From Ipomoea triloba (taxonomy: Eukaryota > Streptophyta > Magnoliopsida > Solanales > Convolvulaceae), in contig NC_044922.1 in NCBI RefSeq assembly GCF_003576645.1, positions 22,311,438 to 22,375,437 of the forward strand: a stretch of 64,000 bases of DNA, given 5' to 3'. The notes below the pieces were generated by a model. It did no database searches, was not told the origin of the DNA, and saw only the letters and a program-made list of their open reading frames with translations. Position numbers and translations under genes: made by a program. Shown piece after piece: positions 1 to 12,119 of this stretch (position 1 is its first letter; the number at the start of each line of letters is the position of its first letter).

Positions 1-123
1 TAACCTTGTTCAATTCTTTCATCCTTGTGGTTTTGTATTCTAAATTTCTACACTTTCTGCTAGCATTTATTTCACATTGTTGTAAGAAATAGCTGCTTAC
101 ACTCTCAAATATGTTGGTTGCAG

Positions 124-336
124 CTGTTTGATCGTTCAGGATTATTGTACGGAGAAGTTGGAGGGCTAGCTAGATTTGTGCTGAGATTATTAGGAATCAA
201 AACAAAGCCCAAGAAAGTTGAGCCCCCTAGTGCTGAAGGGCTCCCTGGCCCTCAGAGTCTTCATGGGAATCAACACTACATTGCGGGACCTAAGGCTGCT
301 CCTAGTGGTGCCTGGGACAGTGTATGGGGTGAGTGA
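124..336 (+). CDS. PEX13: PEX13 peroxin-13, last coding exon (gene continues to the left of the window)
   Basis: Seen: a pyrimidine-rich tract ending in TTGCAG at 118-123 is followed by 70 codons and a TGA at 334-336. The peptide opens LFDRSGLLYGE, continues LARFVLRLLGIKTKPKK and ends in a Gly/Pro/His-rich stretch with YIAGPKAAPSGAWDSVWGE. Known: plant PEX13 is a peroxisomal membrane protein that docks PEX5 and PEX7 during matrix-protein import; plant forms end in a similar helix (LARFVLR...) followed by a tail ending near WDNVWG. Inference: this is the C-terminal exon, lying after the membrane segments. Three residues (VGG) seem to be inserted between YGE and LARF compared with the Arabidopsis protein as I remember it. 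The upstream exons are outside the window, so the state of the gene cannot be judged. A GTGAGT follows VWG and could act as a splice donor, but the in-frame TGA there is the simpler ending. Confidence 0.82.
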   Translation: MFDRSGLLYGEVGGLARFVLRLLGIKTKPKKVEPPSAEGLPGPQSLHGNQHYIAGPKAAPSGAWDSVWGE

Positions 337-960
337 TAATACAAGTAGAGTTAATGGGCGCCAATCACTCCCATTTTGCTTTGCTCCTATCCTCCTATAA
401 GTGATTGCGGGCAGAGGTCTCTATGACAACAAAGAGTGCACAGGTAAAATGATGCTGCAATAACCTGTATAGAGTGCATAATTTCCCGGAATCTCTCATT
501 TGGGGGAAAATGGGGTTTTGTTAAGTTGTTGATACAACTCCGGGTTGGTTATAAGACTTGAATGTTATAGATTCATGCCTCAGAAACCTTTCTAGACTAG
601 TATAGGATGAGTTTTTTTTTTTTTGGCTTTATGCTTTGGCATGAAGAATTTAGTGCCAATGAGGCAACACAGTCGTTAATCCAGAAATTCATTCACACAG
701 CAATAATAATGGTTCATATTTTGATTATTCTCTGTTGGACCAAAGGGAAAAAGAAAAGAAAACAAAACAAAACAGAAACCTCATTTCACTCTAAAAAGAA
801 AAATACATCTGAAACTGTTTTTCAGCCTTCTGCCGTCAAATTGAACATGATCATTATGTATAACTGAAGAGAATATGCTAAAAATATAAATTATTTTTAA
901 AAAAAATCTGAAGAGAAATGTGTTTACCAACTTAGTTGGGATTTGGTAAACAATAAAAAA
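337..960. other. PEX13 3' flank, no further gene seen
   Basis: AT-rich DNA downstream of the PEX13 stop, presumably the 3' UTR and flank. An AATAAA occurs at 952-957 just before a MITE. The short open frames here have no recognisable motif. Confidence 0.5.
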
Positions 961-1524
961 GAGCAAATACCAATTTTGGTCCTACGACTATTAGCAAAAT
1001 GATAATTTTGCTCCACATGTTTCATTTCTACCAATTTTGGTCCCATGACTATTGTTTTAGTACCAATTTTCATCCACGACTATTGTTTTAGTGTCAAAAT
1101 TCATCGCGCCGGTCACCCATCCGTTTAAAACGTGCAAAAATTTAAAATTGTTAAGGGTATTTTCATCATTTTCAACTTAATATCCCAATTTGAGTTTGAA
1201 TAAATGGATTTAAGTCCTAAAATTGATCAAAATTCGCAATTTTCCTTCTCATTTTACCTTAATTTGAGGATAAAAATTGTGAATTGTGATTGATCTTAGG
1301 GCTTAAATCTCTTTATTAATGCTCAAATTGGGATATTGAGTTGAAAAGGACGAAAATATCTTTAAAAATTTTAGATTTCGGCACGTTTTAAACATATAGG
1401 TGATCGGCGCGATGAATTTTGGCACTAAAACAGTAGTCGTGGGACCAAAATTGGTAGAAATGAAACATGTGGACCAAAATTGTCATTTTGCTAATAGTCG
1501 TGGGATCAAAATTGGTATTTGCTC
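961..1524. mobile_element. Mutator-type MITE, 564 bp
   Basis: Long inverted repeats: the left end GAGCAAATACCAATTTTGG is mirrored by CCAAAATTGGTATTTGCTC on the right, and homology extends about 150 bp inward from each end. The flanks share AATAAAAAA (left 952-960, right 1526-1534), a 9-bp duplication offset by one base. The long inverted repeats and 9-bp target duplication fit non-autonomous MULEs. No coding capacity. Confidence 0.72.
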
Positions 1525-1741
1525 GAATAAAAAAGAATGAACATAATGTAACATGCAACTAATGTTCCAAATAGCAAATAGATAAAGGGGTGTTTGGCTG
1601 ATTGTATTAATTGGTTGTAGAAAAGTGTGTGATAAATTAACTGGTTGCTTTAACTGATTGTGTGTATTAACTAATTGTATGTAAAATGACCTATAAGGAC
1701 ATAAATATGTTGTGTTAATTCCTTAACTCTTTTTACATTTA

Positions 1742-1769
1742 CTAGTGTTTTCACCCGTGCGATGCACGG
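1742..1769 (-). mobile_element. Helitron-like 3' terminus
   Basis: On the minus strand a perfect dyad CCGTGCATCGCACGG (1769-1755) is followed by a short AT-rich spacer and CTAG before a T. This is the subterminal hairpin plus CTRR end of plant Helitrons. The element would extend to the right, but no matching 5' end (TCTATACTA type) was found nearby, so it is probably a remnant. Confidence 0.55.
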
Positions 1770-2346
1770 AATGGATTTGTTATAACTGCATTGAGGAAGG
1801 AAGAAAATTTTATTACTGTATTTTATATAAAAGAAAATAGGCGTGTATAGGCTATTAGAAAAATAAATTTGCTCACCATTAAATTTCGAATGAACTGGAT
1901 TAAATGTTGAAGAACCAACAGTTATTTGCAATACCGATTTCATCTTCTTAAAAAACATAAAATGATCAATATTTAGACGATTATCATAGAATGATTCGTA
2001 TTTTAAATACACAACTATGAATGCATCTTCTATTTGTAATATTAAATCTTATATATTAATTGCATATATGTTATTTGGTTTGTTAATCACTTTAATATTT
2101 TTTAGAAATAATAAAATCAAATAGAATGAATTCCTTTTTTAGTCATACTGTTATTGAGGCATTGCCAATTTTAGTCCACCTTATTAATTTTTGTCACATT
2201 GTGACCACTGTTATTTAACGCTTGCCACTTTTAGTCCATCGTCAAATTCTCCGTCAAGTGGCCGTCCAAAATAGGAGGTTTTTTGTCTTTTCATATTTTG
2301 GTCCCCTCCTTTAAGCGTTTCGTTGGTTTCCTTTACCATTTGAGTT

Positions 2347-2382
2347 GAGAGTTGCGCCTCACGCAAGTGAGGCGCAACTCTC
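2347..2382. repeat. Perfect 16-bp inverted repeat, 4-nt loop
   Basis: GAGAGTTGCGCCTCAC (2347-2362), loop GCAA, then its exact complement GTGAGGCGCAACTCTC (2367-2382). GC-rich against an AT-rich background. Probably the centre of a decayed foldback element. Confidence 0.8.
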
Positions 2383-3403
2383 GCACCCAGGCTGCACACG
2401 CCTGCCTGGGAGCGTAAGTATTATTTATTTTTTTTTTTTTTAGTTTTTAATTTTGTTTTGTTTTTCTTTTCTTTTTTTCCTCCACTCCCATTTTTCCTTT
2501 CTTAATCACACTTATAAAAACTATTCAAAAATCACACCAAAATCTTCATTATTGAGGAAAGCCTTAAGCCAGTGAAACTCTGCTGGTCTTCTATTAATAA
2601 TGTCTCCACACAGTCTGGTGGGGTAACCAAGCTCAAACATACGTTTGAATGCAGCAAGGAAGACTTGACCAATACAGCTGCCACTCTATTTAGCTCCCTA
2701 TAAATGTTCTTCACCGTACCCCCACTTTAGTAAACTTTGGAATTCCCTGCGATAACATTCTGGTGAACTCTTTGTTCTTCCTAAGACATTCCAACAATGT
2801 ATTCTTTGAATTATAATCTTCATGAATCCTTGCTCAGCAGCCCAGCCAAAACTCCCCATGCTTCTTCTGCTTCAAGCACACTACATTTGCCAAGTGATTT
2901 TACGAAGCCTACAATCCACCACCTACTTTTTAATTTTTTGACTTATTGTCCCAATAAATCAATGCAATAAATCATTTTATCGAACATTTAATAACTTATT
3001 GACCAATCAAACCAGCCAAACTTAATCAAACCATCCAAATTTTCGCTTGTCAACTATTTTCCAAATACTACCAAAGAATTAAAAATGAGATAAACTTCTA
3101 GCTAGGCATTTCTTGAACTCTGAAATTATAGGTTAAGCTCAAACCTTCTAATATGGTATGATAAATTTCAAGCTTTTGGAACAAATGATAATTACAATGT
3201 CAGGCAGCTTGAAAGAACAAAGATGAGATCACTTCCAAATATTAAGCAAGTGATAGGCTTCACAAATTAGTAGTAAGTTTGACAAATAACAACACTTAGA
3301 TACAAAGTTGCAAAATCGTTAGTTCATCGTTCACTAGGGTTGCCACCCAATGGCTTCAAAAAAGTGTTTTTAGCTTCTCCGAAACCGCCAAAAACTTGAA
3401 GGT

Positions 3404-5941
3404 TTAATCATCCTCCTCAGCGTCGAAATCGTTGACCTTCACATCTGCATCCTCACCATACTGAATGCAGTTGTCAATCTGTGACAGGATGTACTGTATA
3501 CTGCAAAAAGGGCATAATCTGTGAGTTTTGTGACAAAGCTTTCGGCAGTTGTATGAAGCATTGTAAACATAATATTAAAACTTCTTTTGAGGAAATTATT
3601 AAAACATAATAGTTCAACTTCTTCGAATGCCCAAGGAAACAAGCCATCAGAAGACTACATAAACACTTAGGAATACATCACCTGCTCTCTTTCCGCAAAT
3701 CAAGCGGCATAAAGCTGACCATACTATACTGATCCACCTGATGCAACAAACTATGAAGTAATGAGAAACCCTAGTGCAAACCCATTTTTTGTTTTGAATT
3801 GAGAGAAACCCACAGCCACTACCCGAGGGTGTGTACTAAGTAAACCCCGCCTTGTGACCCTAGCCGGCAAAGAACCACGAGGTAAACCAACCTAGATTGC
3901 CCATAGCTGACCGGCTCAAATCAAAAGGGCTAGGATTCAAACTCGAGACCTTGTGGTTACAAGTTTGTATCCTTAACCAACTTGGTTGGGGTTACCACCA
4001 ATGCAAACCCATTTGATTACACCAGACATGGATACAGATGCATTTGCAAATTGGCTAGCATTTATATTATCGTAACACAAAAAATACAAAGACAAAAACA
4101 GATTTTGTAAAATGGCTAGTCACTTGGTATATCTTAATTACACAAGTGTTTATGGGTATGCTAAGGATTATATGGAAAGCTGAAAGATAAGTTTTACCAG
4201 TCAGAATCCAATCATTAATTAGAAAATGACTCTTCATTCTTACCAATTCAATTAAAGATTTGTTAAGCTTTTGAAATTGTGGAGCCATGCGTTGATTCAG
4301 ATCTGCCAATAGCAACTGAGGCTCTGGATTCAAGTAACTACAGGTAGAAAATAAGTTAAAGAACACTTTAAGTTTGTGACATGAGCAGTAATGATTACAG
4401 ATATAAGCAACATCTGGGTGCAAAAGGACTAACTTGTCAATATCCTTTTTATTTGTCACAAGGTCCATTTTCGAGAGAATGTTGACATGAGGCAATTCAA
4501 GTTGAACCATTGCAGAGAGGGAAGCCATACAACCATTAATGAATTTGGTCACATCCGTGATAAACTGAAACATTACAACAGGATGCTTAATAATATAATG
4601 CGCATGAGCTACCTAAGGGCATCAATGGTATGTATAAGGAGAGGTGTATACCTGAGAATCAAGTAAGTAAACTACACAGACATTGAAATTCTTTCGCTTT
4701 AAATGTTCCACAAAATTCTTTAGCACAGGAACATGTGAGAAGAGTTCAATTTGACCTGTAAAACAGTTGCAATATTTGTAAACACAAATGATTGACCCCA
4801 AACAATAAAATGTCAGTGTAGGCAGGAAACACATTAGAGGCAAAAAGATCTATTTCAAAAAGAACTTATAAAAAAAGTTTTTCCAAATATATTTCTTTGT
4901 AATGATTTAGAAGGAATAAGGCTAATTTGAATATAAAATTTTCATTAAAAGATCCATGTCACTCCAATTGGGTCTTCTGAAGAAAAAGGAAATTGCTTGA
5001 TTTGCTTCTTATCTACTCCGAAAAGCACTTTGTAAAAAAAATTGTTTGGCAAAGCTAATGGCTTCTTGGAGTATATAAGTAATACGCTTTAGGCCAAACA
5101 AGCACTTTTTTTCAATGAATTTTCATGGTAGAAATCATCACCCAGTAGCTACATGTAAGAATTTTCAGTTTTACATGATGTATATATACACATACATACA
5201 TATTAAGTACCTGGACAGTCAAACTAGGTAGTCATCATCCATATAATTATCCAACTCCTCTGTTAGCCAGTCATCCAAATTTTCTTCAAGGTGTCTGGCA
5301 TTCATGATTAAGGGTATGCATTTTTTGAAGGAACTATGATTAAGAAATTCTAGTGAAACAATGATAATGAATAATGAACTTTTTAAAAGACATCAACTAG
5401 ATCTTAATTGCTCTAATGCAAACTCAAGAACCATAAAATCATGCTCTTATAATAGGAAAGGCTTAGAGGATACTCCATGCAATAAATAAGGCCACCATTA
5501 GGGCCTAGATGTAGTTCCTCCATAACATCATCCAGTGAAATCAGTTCCCTGATGTCTGCACCAAATAGAAACCCAATTTAAAATGTGTGTATTGCAATTC
5601 TAAATTAATTAGAAATCATACACTCCTACATACTCACCCATAGCCACTGGATAGTCAAAATTCTCTGCTGCAGGATCTAAGTTCACTATATGGATTGTTC
5701 GTCGTGTGGCTTCACAATGTCTATGCAAATTTGAGCAGTAAGTTGACTGCCACAAGCAAATGATTTCTACTATCAGTCCTTGATGCAACATGCTAACAAG
5801 TGGAAATTGTAAAGAGACATGAAATCAAATAAATATGTGTTGCATACTAAACAGTAAACACATGTAAAATAAGAAGCAACAAGGTTCACTAATCACCTTT
5901 CCACTGCCTGCAGGGCCAATAACCAGCTGTGCATAGCCCAT
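3404..5941 (-). CDS. GPN3: GPN-loop GTPase 3, nine exons, with a 2-nt deletion in exon 4
   Basis: Known: GPN-loop GTPases act in assembly and nuclear import of RNA polymerase II and related complexes. Seen, on the minus strand: exons 5941-5897, 5746-5638, 5555-5474, 5294-5211, 4755-4652, 4564-4434, 4337-4244, 3737-3682 and 3500-3404 (TAA 3406-3404). All have GT donors and AG acceptors. The P-loop GPAGSGKS is split by intron 1 after Lys15. The GPN loop (LGPNGG) is in exon 3, the CPGQIELF motif spans exons 4-5, and the SKMDL motif is in exon 6. Every junction keeps phase except exon 4, which is 84 nt where 86 is needed. The loss falls at a T run just before the DCPG motif and creates a TGA at 5221-5219 after 103 codons; otherwise the protein would be 267 aa. 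This may be a real loss of function or a homopolymer sequencing error. The acceptor at 5965-5964 suggests an upstream 5' UTR exon. Intron 7 carries a SINE. Confidence 0.88.
3788..4001 (-). mobile_element. tRNA-derived SINE in GPN3 intron 7
   Basis: Flanked by a perfect 13-bp direct repeat TGCAAACCCATTT (3775-3787 and 4002-4014). On the minus strand it has a tRNA-like head with a B-box-like GAGTTTGAATCC, a GC-richer body, and a 3' end rich in A (CAAAACAAAAA). Length 214 bp. Different family from the SINEs at 7203 and 44660. Confidence 0.85.
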
Positions 5942-6154
5942 TATCCTTAATCGTATGTCTTTGCTGAAGTTTTAAGATCAAGCGGAAATATAGTATCAGA
6001 GGAAATGGAATGATACCAAGCCCAGAAGCAAAATTGCAAAATACAAATGTTGCACACCAAAAACCAACCAGAAATAGCAAGCTTAGCACATCAGCATTTT
6101 CCATAAGAATTATCACAAGAAAAATAGCATCACAACATTATCTGAACTATACTA

Positions 6155-6310
6155 GGGGTGGGCATTTTGGTCTATGGTTCGGCTTTTTTGGTTTCGGTTT
6201 GTTCGGTTTTGAAAAAAATGAAACCATTCAGTTTAACAATGTAGTTCGGTTTGGTTTGAAAAAGTTCGGTTTCGGCTCATATTTGGTTTGGTTTGGTTTG
6301 TCCCACAGCC
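6155..6310 (+). mobile_element. hAT-like MITE fragment upstream of GPN3
   Basis: Begins TAGGGGTGGGCATTTTGG and continues with repeated 'ggttcggttt/tttcggttt' phrases, typical of a widespread plant hAT-derived MITE end. No clear right terminus was found. It lies in the presumed 5' UTR intron or promoter of GPN3. Confidence 0.5.
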
Positions 6311-6788
6311 CCAAGCAACACTTCGATTGGCTTAGTTGTAGAATTTTGTTGGCAATTTGGCATGATGAAGAACCATCCATCTATTTTAAATTTACAACCA
6401 AAAAAAAAAAAAAATAGATTCACCATCACATATTCACATTATTACGTAATGCTTAATACCCATCTGCCATTAGTGAATTAGTGTATTACATATTCACATT
6501 ATTACTTAATACAATAATTAAAAGTATTAGGCAGTAGCAGAACTGTAGTAGGCAAATTAGCAAATATGAGTAGGGAGCAAATATTATAAGGTTATTGGCT
6601 ATGGCAAATTCAGTAGGCACTACGCAGCGTCTCAGCCGCCCAGCCATAGCCATCTGCCACAGCCGCAGCAACTATAGCAGTAGGCTGCAGCCCCTGCCCT
6701 CCAGCACAGCCACATCCATCTATCGCATCCCTAACCTAACAATACTATAATAGGATACTTGGATTATAGAATAAAGAAGAAGACTAAC

Positions 6789-6900
6789 CATGCGGCGTTG
6801 GGCGTCCAACTTTTTCCGGAATTCCGGCGAACCTGCGAAGAAGACGGCTGCGACTCTGCGAGAATTTTGGCGAGGCTGCGTGATGCGTAGGGGTTGAGCA
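6789..6900 (-). promoter_or_regulatory. Possible GPN3 5' UTR exon
   Basis: An isolated GC-richer block (about 6789-6900). On the minus strand it ends GCCGCATG followed by GTTAGT, a plausible donor, and could be joined to the acceptor at 5965-5964. No protein similarity. Inferred only from composition, splice-like ends and position upstream of the GPN3 start. Confidence 0.35.
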
Positions 6901-7202
6901 CTTGAGCCGGTAGGGAGTACTGGAGGGGGTTTAGCCGTTTAAGAATTTAGGAAATTGAATTATTAAAATAAATAAGGGATAAGAGTCAAATAAGCCCTTC
7001 AGCGAAAGTGTAATTAAACCCTTAAATAGTTTGTCACTTTGTATATAAACATTTTTAAATAGTGGCTACATCCTATATACTAATTATTTTTGTTGTCAAG
7101 ATTGATGATGATTTTGTCTTTAATCCAAGCAAGTCGATTGTAGAAAATGAAATGAATTGTAAATTTATATTAATTCTAATATATTTAAAGAATGCACTAT
7201 AA

Positions 7203-7359
7203 TGGATGGTGTCCCGGTTAGCACTCCCACATGGATGATGGGGGTAGGTTTGAGCCTCAATGGAGGCAACTGTTGACTCTTTGTACTTCAGTAGGTTGAG
7301 AAAGTAACTATGAACAGATACTACATTGTAACAGAGTCAATAGTACTAAAAAAAAAAAA
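7203..7359 (+). mobile_element. SINE family A, 5'-shortened copy
   Basis: Flanked by GCACTATAA (7194-7202 and 7360-7368). Contains the B-box-like GGTTTGAGCCTC, the shared body 'caactgttgactctttg', and a terminal A tract after 'agtactaaa'. Same family as 44660-44853. Confidence 0.85.
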
Positions 7360-7395
7360 GCACTATAAGTGTTTTACATACAAGATTAATGAATA

Positions 7396-7967
7396 GAGTT
7401 TTTTCACTTTTGGTCCTATGAGTTTAGTGCTTCCGTCAATTTAAGTACACAACTTTCATTTATGACATAAGTAGTGCTTGACTTTGATTTTTTTTCCACT
7501 TTTAGTCCTTGACTTTGATTTGTTTTTCACTTTTAGTCCTTTTGGCCATCCGAGCGACAACTTTTAATTGGAATCAACAAACTATTGTGCCATTAAAGGT
7601 AAAAGTGTCTTTTGATAAAATCCTAAATATATTTATAAATAAAATCAGAGAAAAAATAGGAAAAAGAAACGCTATTTGCTTGTTCTGCTTCGCTTTTTAA
7701 GTGACAACTTTTAATCAGAATCAACAAATTGTTGTGCCATTAAGGGTAAAATTGTCTATTGATAAATCCCTAAATACATTAAACGTTATTTACCCTTAAT
7801 GGCACAACAGTTTGGCCGAAAGGACTAAAAGTGGAAAAAAAATCAAAGTCAAGGACTAAAAGTGGCAAAAAAATTAAAGTCAAGCACTACTTATGTCAGG
7901 AATGAAAGTCGTGTACCTAAATTGACGGATGCACTAAAGTCATAGGACCAAAAGTGGAAAAAAACTC
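7396..7967. mobile_element. Mutator-type MITE, 572 bp
   Basis: Terminal inverted repeats GAGTTTTTTCACTTTTGGTC and its near complement at the right end, with homology continuing far inward. Flanked by a perfect 10-bp repeat TTAATGAATA (7386-7395 and 7968-7977). No coding capacity. Confidence 0.82.
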
Positions 7968-8109
7968 TTAATGAATATTGCAACAATAACTATTTTTTAA
8001 ATTTCTTCATTTTATGAATTTGAAAGATTGATTCCAGCAATGTTGTAGTCTCAACATCTTTTCAATGCATCAAGAGTATCACAATGCTCTATTGCCCTAC
8101 ATTGACATT

Positions 8110-8939
8110 TTTAATAATGAGTTTTAAATCAATTTATTGGGTTATATGAATGTTTCTTTGTCAACAAATCCTCTCTAAGTAGTTACTATGATTGGCTCCA
8201 AACTATTTTTTCCATGTTATTAACATAATACTTGGTAAATAAATATATAACATTATTTTGTAGTATAACTTTGATATTTAATTACAAGATAGTATAAAAA
8301 GAAAGCAATAAACAATGTAGTAAATATAATTAATTAATAACTTTGAAGGTAAATAATTAATCTTTACATTGTAGAAAATATAGACAATATCACTAATGAA
8401 ATTATATCTCTTTCTAATTTTTTGATAATGATTCTTTTTTTTTTTTTGAATAAAGGCATTGTAGATATCGAATTATAAATTAAAGAAATGAATATTTATT
8501 ATTTTTTTTGTTCTAATTACTAATTTATTTAATTTAATAAGAATAATAAAGTGGGTATTTACTTTTGAATTGAATAATATACTCTAACATATTCGTAGTA
8601 TATGTTCAACAATATGCCAAATTTGATTAGGATGAGGTTCGAACCTAAGACTTTTTTTTATAGAAATTAATGGGTAAGTTAAAAGTTAATGGAATATTAA
8701 CGGAGAAGTGAATATTTAACCGAAAATTTATTGGATAATCATATAATTAAGGATAAATTAAGAAATCTCAAAAAAAAAATATAAATATAAACAATCTGAA
8801 CCATTCATTTGATTTAATAATTTGACCGTCATTTTTCTACTCATTATAGGCCTAACTTTATTTAATAATTTAACCGTCATTTTTTTTACGCATTATAGGC
8901 CTAACTTTCTTTGACTTTTGTTAGTATTTGTATAGTAGA
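8110..8939 (-). mobile_element. Helitron fragment with 5' end
   Basis: Minus-strand 5' end A|TCTACTATAC at 8939, and sequence homologous to the interior of the Helitron at 15055-16554, including a 'taactttgatatttaattacaag' block. No 3' hairpin was seen on the left, so it is truncated. Confidence 0.6.
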
Positions 8940-9761
8940 TATGGTAATGCTTATAGGAGGGAGAAATGTTTTAATTTCCGGCATTAGGTGGTGGTAGCTC
9001 CAAAACTTGTTAACCTAAATCCTCTGTGATGTGACTTTAAATTAATGGTACAAAAAATTATGAAGTGATATTTAAACTTTGACGAATTCTACTTATTAAA
9101 TTAGTTTTTTGGATAAATTTTTCTTTTTAAATTGAAGTTGAGTATCTATTATTACAAACTAGTCCAATAGATGAGCACTAGTATGTATTTTGAGTTTCGA
9201 CTTTCGAATTATAAGATAATTTGCCGAAAATAGTAGTATTTAATTAATGAGTGAACCCTTGATCTTATTTATTATTACAACATTCACTACAAAGAGTGCG
9301 TTTACATTGGGATGATGATTTAATTTGATAGATTTTGATGTTACAACAACTCATAACATTATATTATTGAGCAGATGAGAGGTCAAGGGACAGTCTACAC
9401 GCATTTGGTGATCTACCAATTCTGTGCACCGCGGAATGAAAGGTAGCTCATTTTCTCCGGCGCTGTAACCCAAAGAAAAAGAATTAAAGAAATTAAAGTA
9501 AGAGTTGAGGTTCAATTCCACTACAGTTAACACATTAATTAATTCTAGCTTATTATCAGCACTTTAGTACGCGAAGAAAACTTACCCAGTGTTACATTCT
9601 TTATTGGTAATCTAACACTTGAAGGGCATTCGTCTGAGCTCGACTTAGAGAGCATGCCACTTTCAGTAGTAGGGCATTCTTGAAGCTGTACGTAATTAAG
9701 AAGATTTATTATGTTATTATATCGGAGCTTCTAGTGTTATCAACTAATCATAACTCTATTT

Positions 9762-10037
9762 GGTAAATAATTAGCCTATCAGCCAATTTTGGCTTATTTG
9801 ACCACTATTAGTTATTTGGTTAATAAGATTTTTGTAATTCCAAAATGCTAATATTCAAAAGGCTACTCAAAGCGGCCTTTCCAATTAGCTTTTTGAGAAA
9901 AGAATTATACCAAACAGCTATCAGCTAACAGCTAATTTATCAAACAACTTTCTACAATCAGCTAATGTTATTAACAAATCATACCTTCTAACCCAAACAG
10001 CCAACTCAATCAGCTAACATCCATTTACCAAATAGGG
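9762..10037. mobile_element. MITE-like inverted repeat in RNase pseudogene intron 7
   Basis: Left 'ctatttggtaaat...agc' is mirrored by 'gctaacatccatttaccaaatag' on the right. A second partial copy of the right arm follows to about 10105. Target duplication not resolved. Confidence 0.45.
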
Positions 10038-10418
10038 TCATATCTTCTAACTCAATCAGCTAACAAATAGATATCAACTAACACCCATTTATCAAACAAA
10101 GCCATTATATTTTCATGATTAAAGAAATAATGATCTGAGGAGGTCCCAACCTGAAGCATCTTATCGAAACATAGTTGAACTTCCTTCACAGCATCGCCAT
10201 AGCATGACACTACTGGGGTTACCCCAAGAGCTTTTTTAATGGCTAAAGTTATGCCTTACACTGGGTATGCGGCAGAGTTCGATGCTACATATCCAGATTC
10301 TGATAGAATTTCCTATTAATTAGGTAAACATAATGAATAAGGTAAGGTAATATTGTAATAATATAATATAAAATATGATGTTTTTCAAGTGATCTGACCC
10401 TACTAGCCGCACACTTTA

Positions 10419-10886
10419 GGGTGCGTTTGATTTGCACATGCGAATAGGATGGTAATGAGAATCAAATATTTGGTAATGATAATGAATTTTGGTAAAAGTA
10501 AGTATTTTGCATGTTTGATAGTTTGGTGGAATTTGAATGATTGACAATATTAATGTTTGGTTATGTATGACCCATGGAATAAGTTATAAAAATACAAAAA
10601 GAGATCAGACTTCCACGTGTTATATAATATGTGCAGTCGTTGAGGGGGGGTGTGCGTGTGAGCATAAATGCACATGCTATAATTATATTAACAAAAAATC
10701 AAAATAAAATTTTAACAACACTAATTTAAACTTTAAAATCAAATTACCAAGATGATGCCCCTTTTTAATTAAGTAATAAGGTTATTAATTTAAGGAATAA
10801 TCAAATCTCATAGTTGTGATTTAAAAAGTTGTCAATCAAGCAATGAGTGTGATTTTAATTTTTATTTCCATGAACCAAACGCACCC
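10419..10886. mobile_element. Tourist/PIF-Harbinger-type MITE, 468 bp
   Basis: Ends GGGTGCGTTTG and CAAACGCACCC, flanked by TTA (10416-10418 and 10887-10889). The 3-bp TTA target fits PIF/Harbinger. Same end type as 30423-30726. Confidence 0.75.
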
Positions 10887-11399
10887 TTATATGTTTTATA
10901 CAAAATAACAACAACAGTATTTATGTGATTAACTTACAGTAACATTGAAAGTGGAGGAAAGCATTAGAGCCGTGGAGAAGTAAGCATATTGGGTTGTTAG
11001 TACTGAGGAGGCACATGTTCCATGTTTCACTGTAACAATCAAATAGCACTTCTAAATTAACCTCTTGTACAAAATAAAGTATAAGTAATGAAAAAGGAGT
11101 GAAATTAGGATTGTTAATTACCCCACTGAGCAATTGTTTTCCCAATCAACCAAATGGCAAAGGCAAGAAGAGATTAAGTTAGATTCTTAACATAATTAAT
11201 TAAGAAATTAATTAAGCTATAATGGCGGAGATTAAAGACAATTAAAACAGTACACCGGGTAGGTAGGGTACCTCATAAGCCCAATTTGATCCTTTGGGAC
11301 TGCCACAAGCAGAGGATAAAGTGCAGTAATACGATGGCCAATACCTTTCCAAGTATTGCATTAGAACTGGGATCTACATCATGGATGGAACAATACAAA

Positions 11400-12060
11400 T
11401 TAAAGGTTATCTTTGGCAAACTTAGTTAAAAAGTAGTTAAAAGCTAAAAAGCTATAAGTTCGAAGCTGAAATCTAAAAAGCTGTTAAGCTAGCTATTATG
11501 CTTAAAAGTGTTTGGTAAAATTAACTTTTTGATAAGCTGATAAATGTAAAAAGACTAAATAGGACATCTTCATAAAATTTAAATAGTTTTAAATTAAAAT
11601 AGGTTTGTTTACATATTCAAATATAAAATAATGAAATTAATATATTTTAATAAAATATAAAGTAAAACCATATATATATATATATATTTGAAAATATATA
11701 AAGTAAAACAAAATGTTTATAATTCATAAAATTAGTTCGTACAAAAATTATTGTTCAAACACAAATGTCAAATTAAAATTACAACAAAACATATTGAAGA
11801 GAAAAGCTGAAAAGGCTAAAAGAGTTTTAATTGGAATGAGTAAATGATGACATTTATTTAAAATATAATAAGGATAAATATGGAAAAAAGTTAAGAACCT
11901 ACTAGCTTACTTTTGAAAAGCTACCTAAAGTAGTTTTTCAAAATAAGTTCTTATTTTAAGCTACTAGCTTATTTTGATAACATTACCAAACAGAGCTTAT
12001 AACTTATTAGTAGCTTAAAATAAGGTATAAACTCCTAAATAAGATCTGTCTAACAGAGCC
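11400..12060. mobile_element. Interspersed repeat, same family as 37075-37880
   Basis: Shares long stretches with 37075-37370 and 37760-37870, for example 'tataagttcgaagctgaaatct' near the left end and 'ataaagtaaaacaaaatgtttataattcat' in the middle. Non-coding. It begins within the intron beside exon 4 of the RNase pseudogene. Confidence 0.55.
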
Positions 12061-12119
12061 AAAATTAACTCTTATATACAACAACACCATTTCCAGCCAT
12101 TATATTTGAGTGAGTTAAT

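Larger units (their letters stand above)
1525..3400. other. Intergenic repeat DNA between PEX13 and GPN3
   Basis: No gene recognised. It holds a Helitron-like 3' end (1742-1769), a strong hairpin (2347-2382), and half-element sequence around 2130-2420 containing 'ttttagtcc' phrases typical of MITE arms. 2900-3400 is AT-rich and probably 3' flank of GPN3. Confidence 0.5.

Noticed and set aside
3788..4001. tRNA gene
   Set aside because: The A/B-box-like head lacks a full cloverleaf and is followed by a SINE body, A-rich end and target duplication.
11095..11160. A degenerate 'WEKHGTC' exon read as TGG GAA AAC AAT TGC before exon 6 of the RNase pseudogene
   Set aside because: No splice acceptor precedes it and the phase fails; the 4-nt TGGG exon joined to the next exon restores the CAS II motif in both copies.
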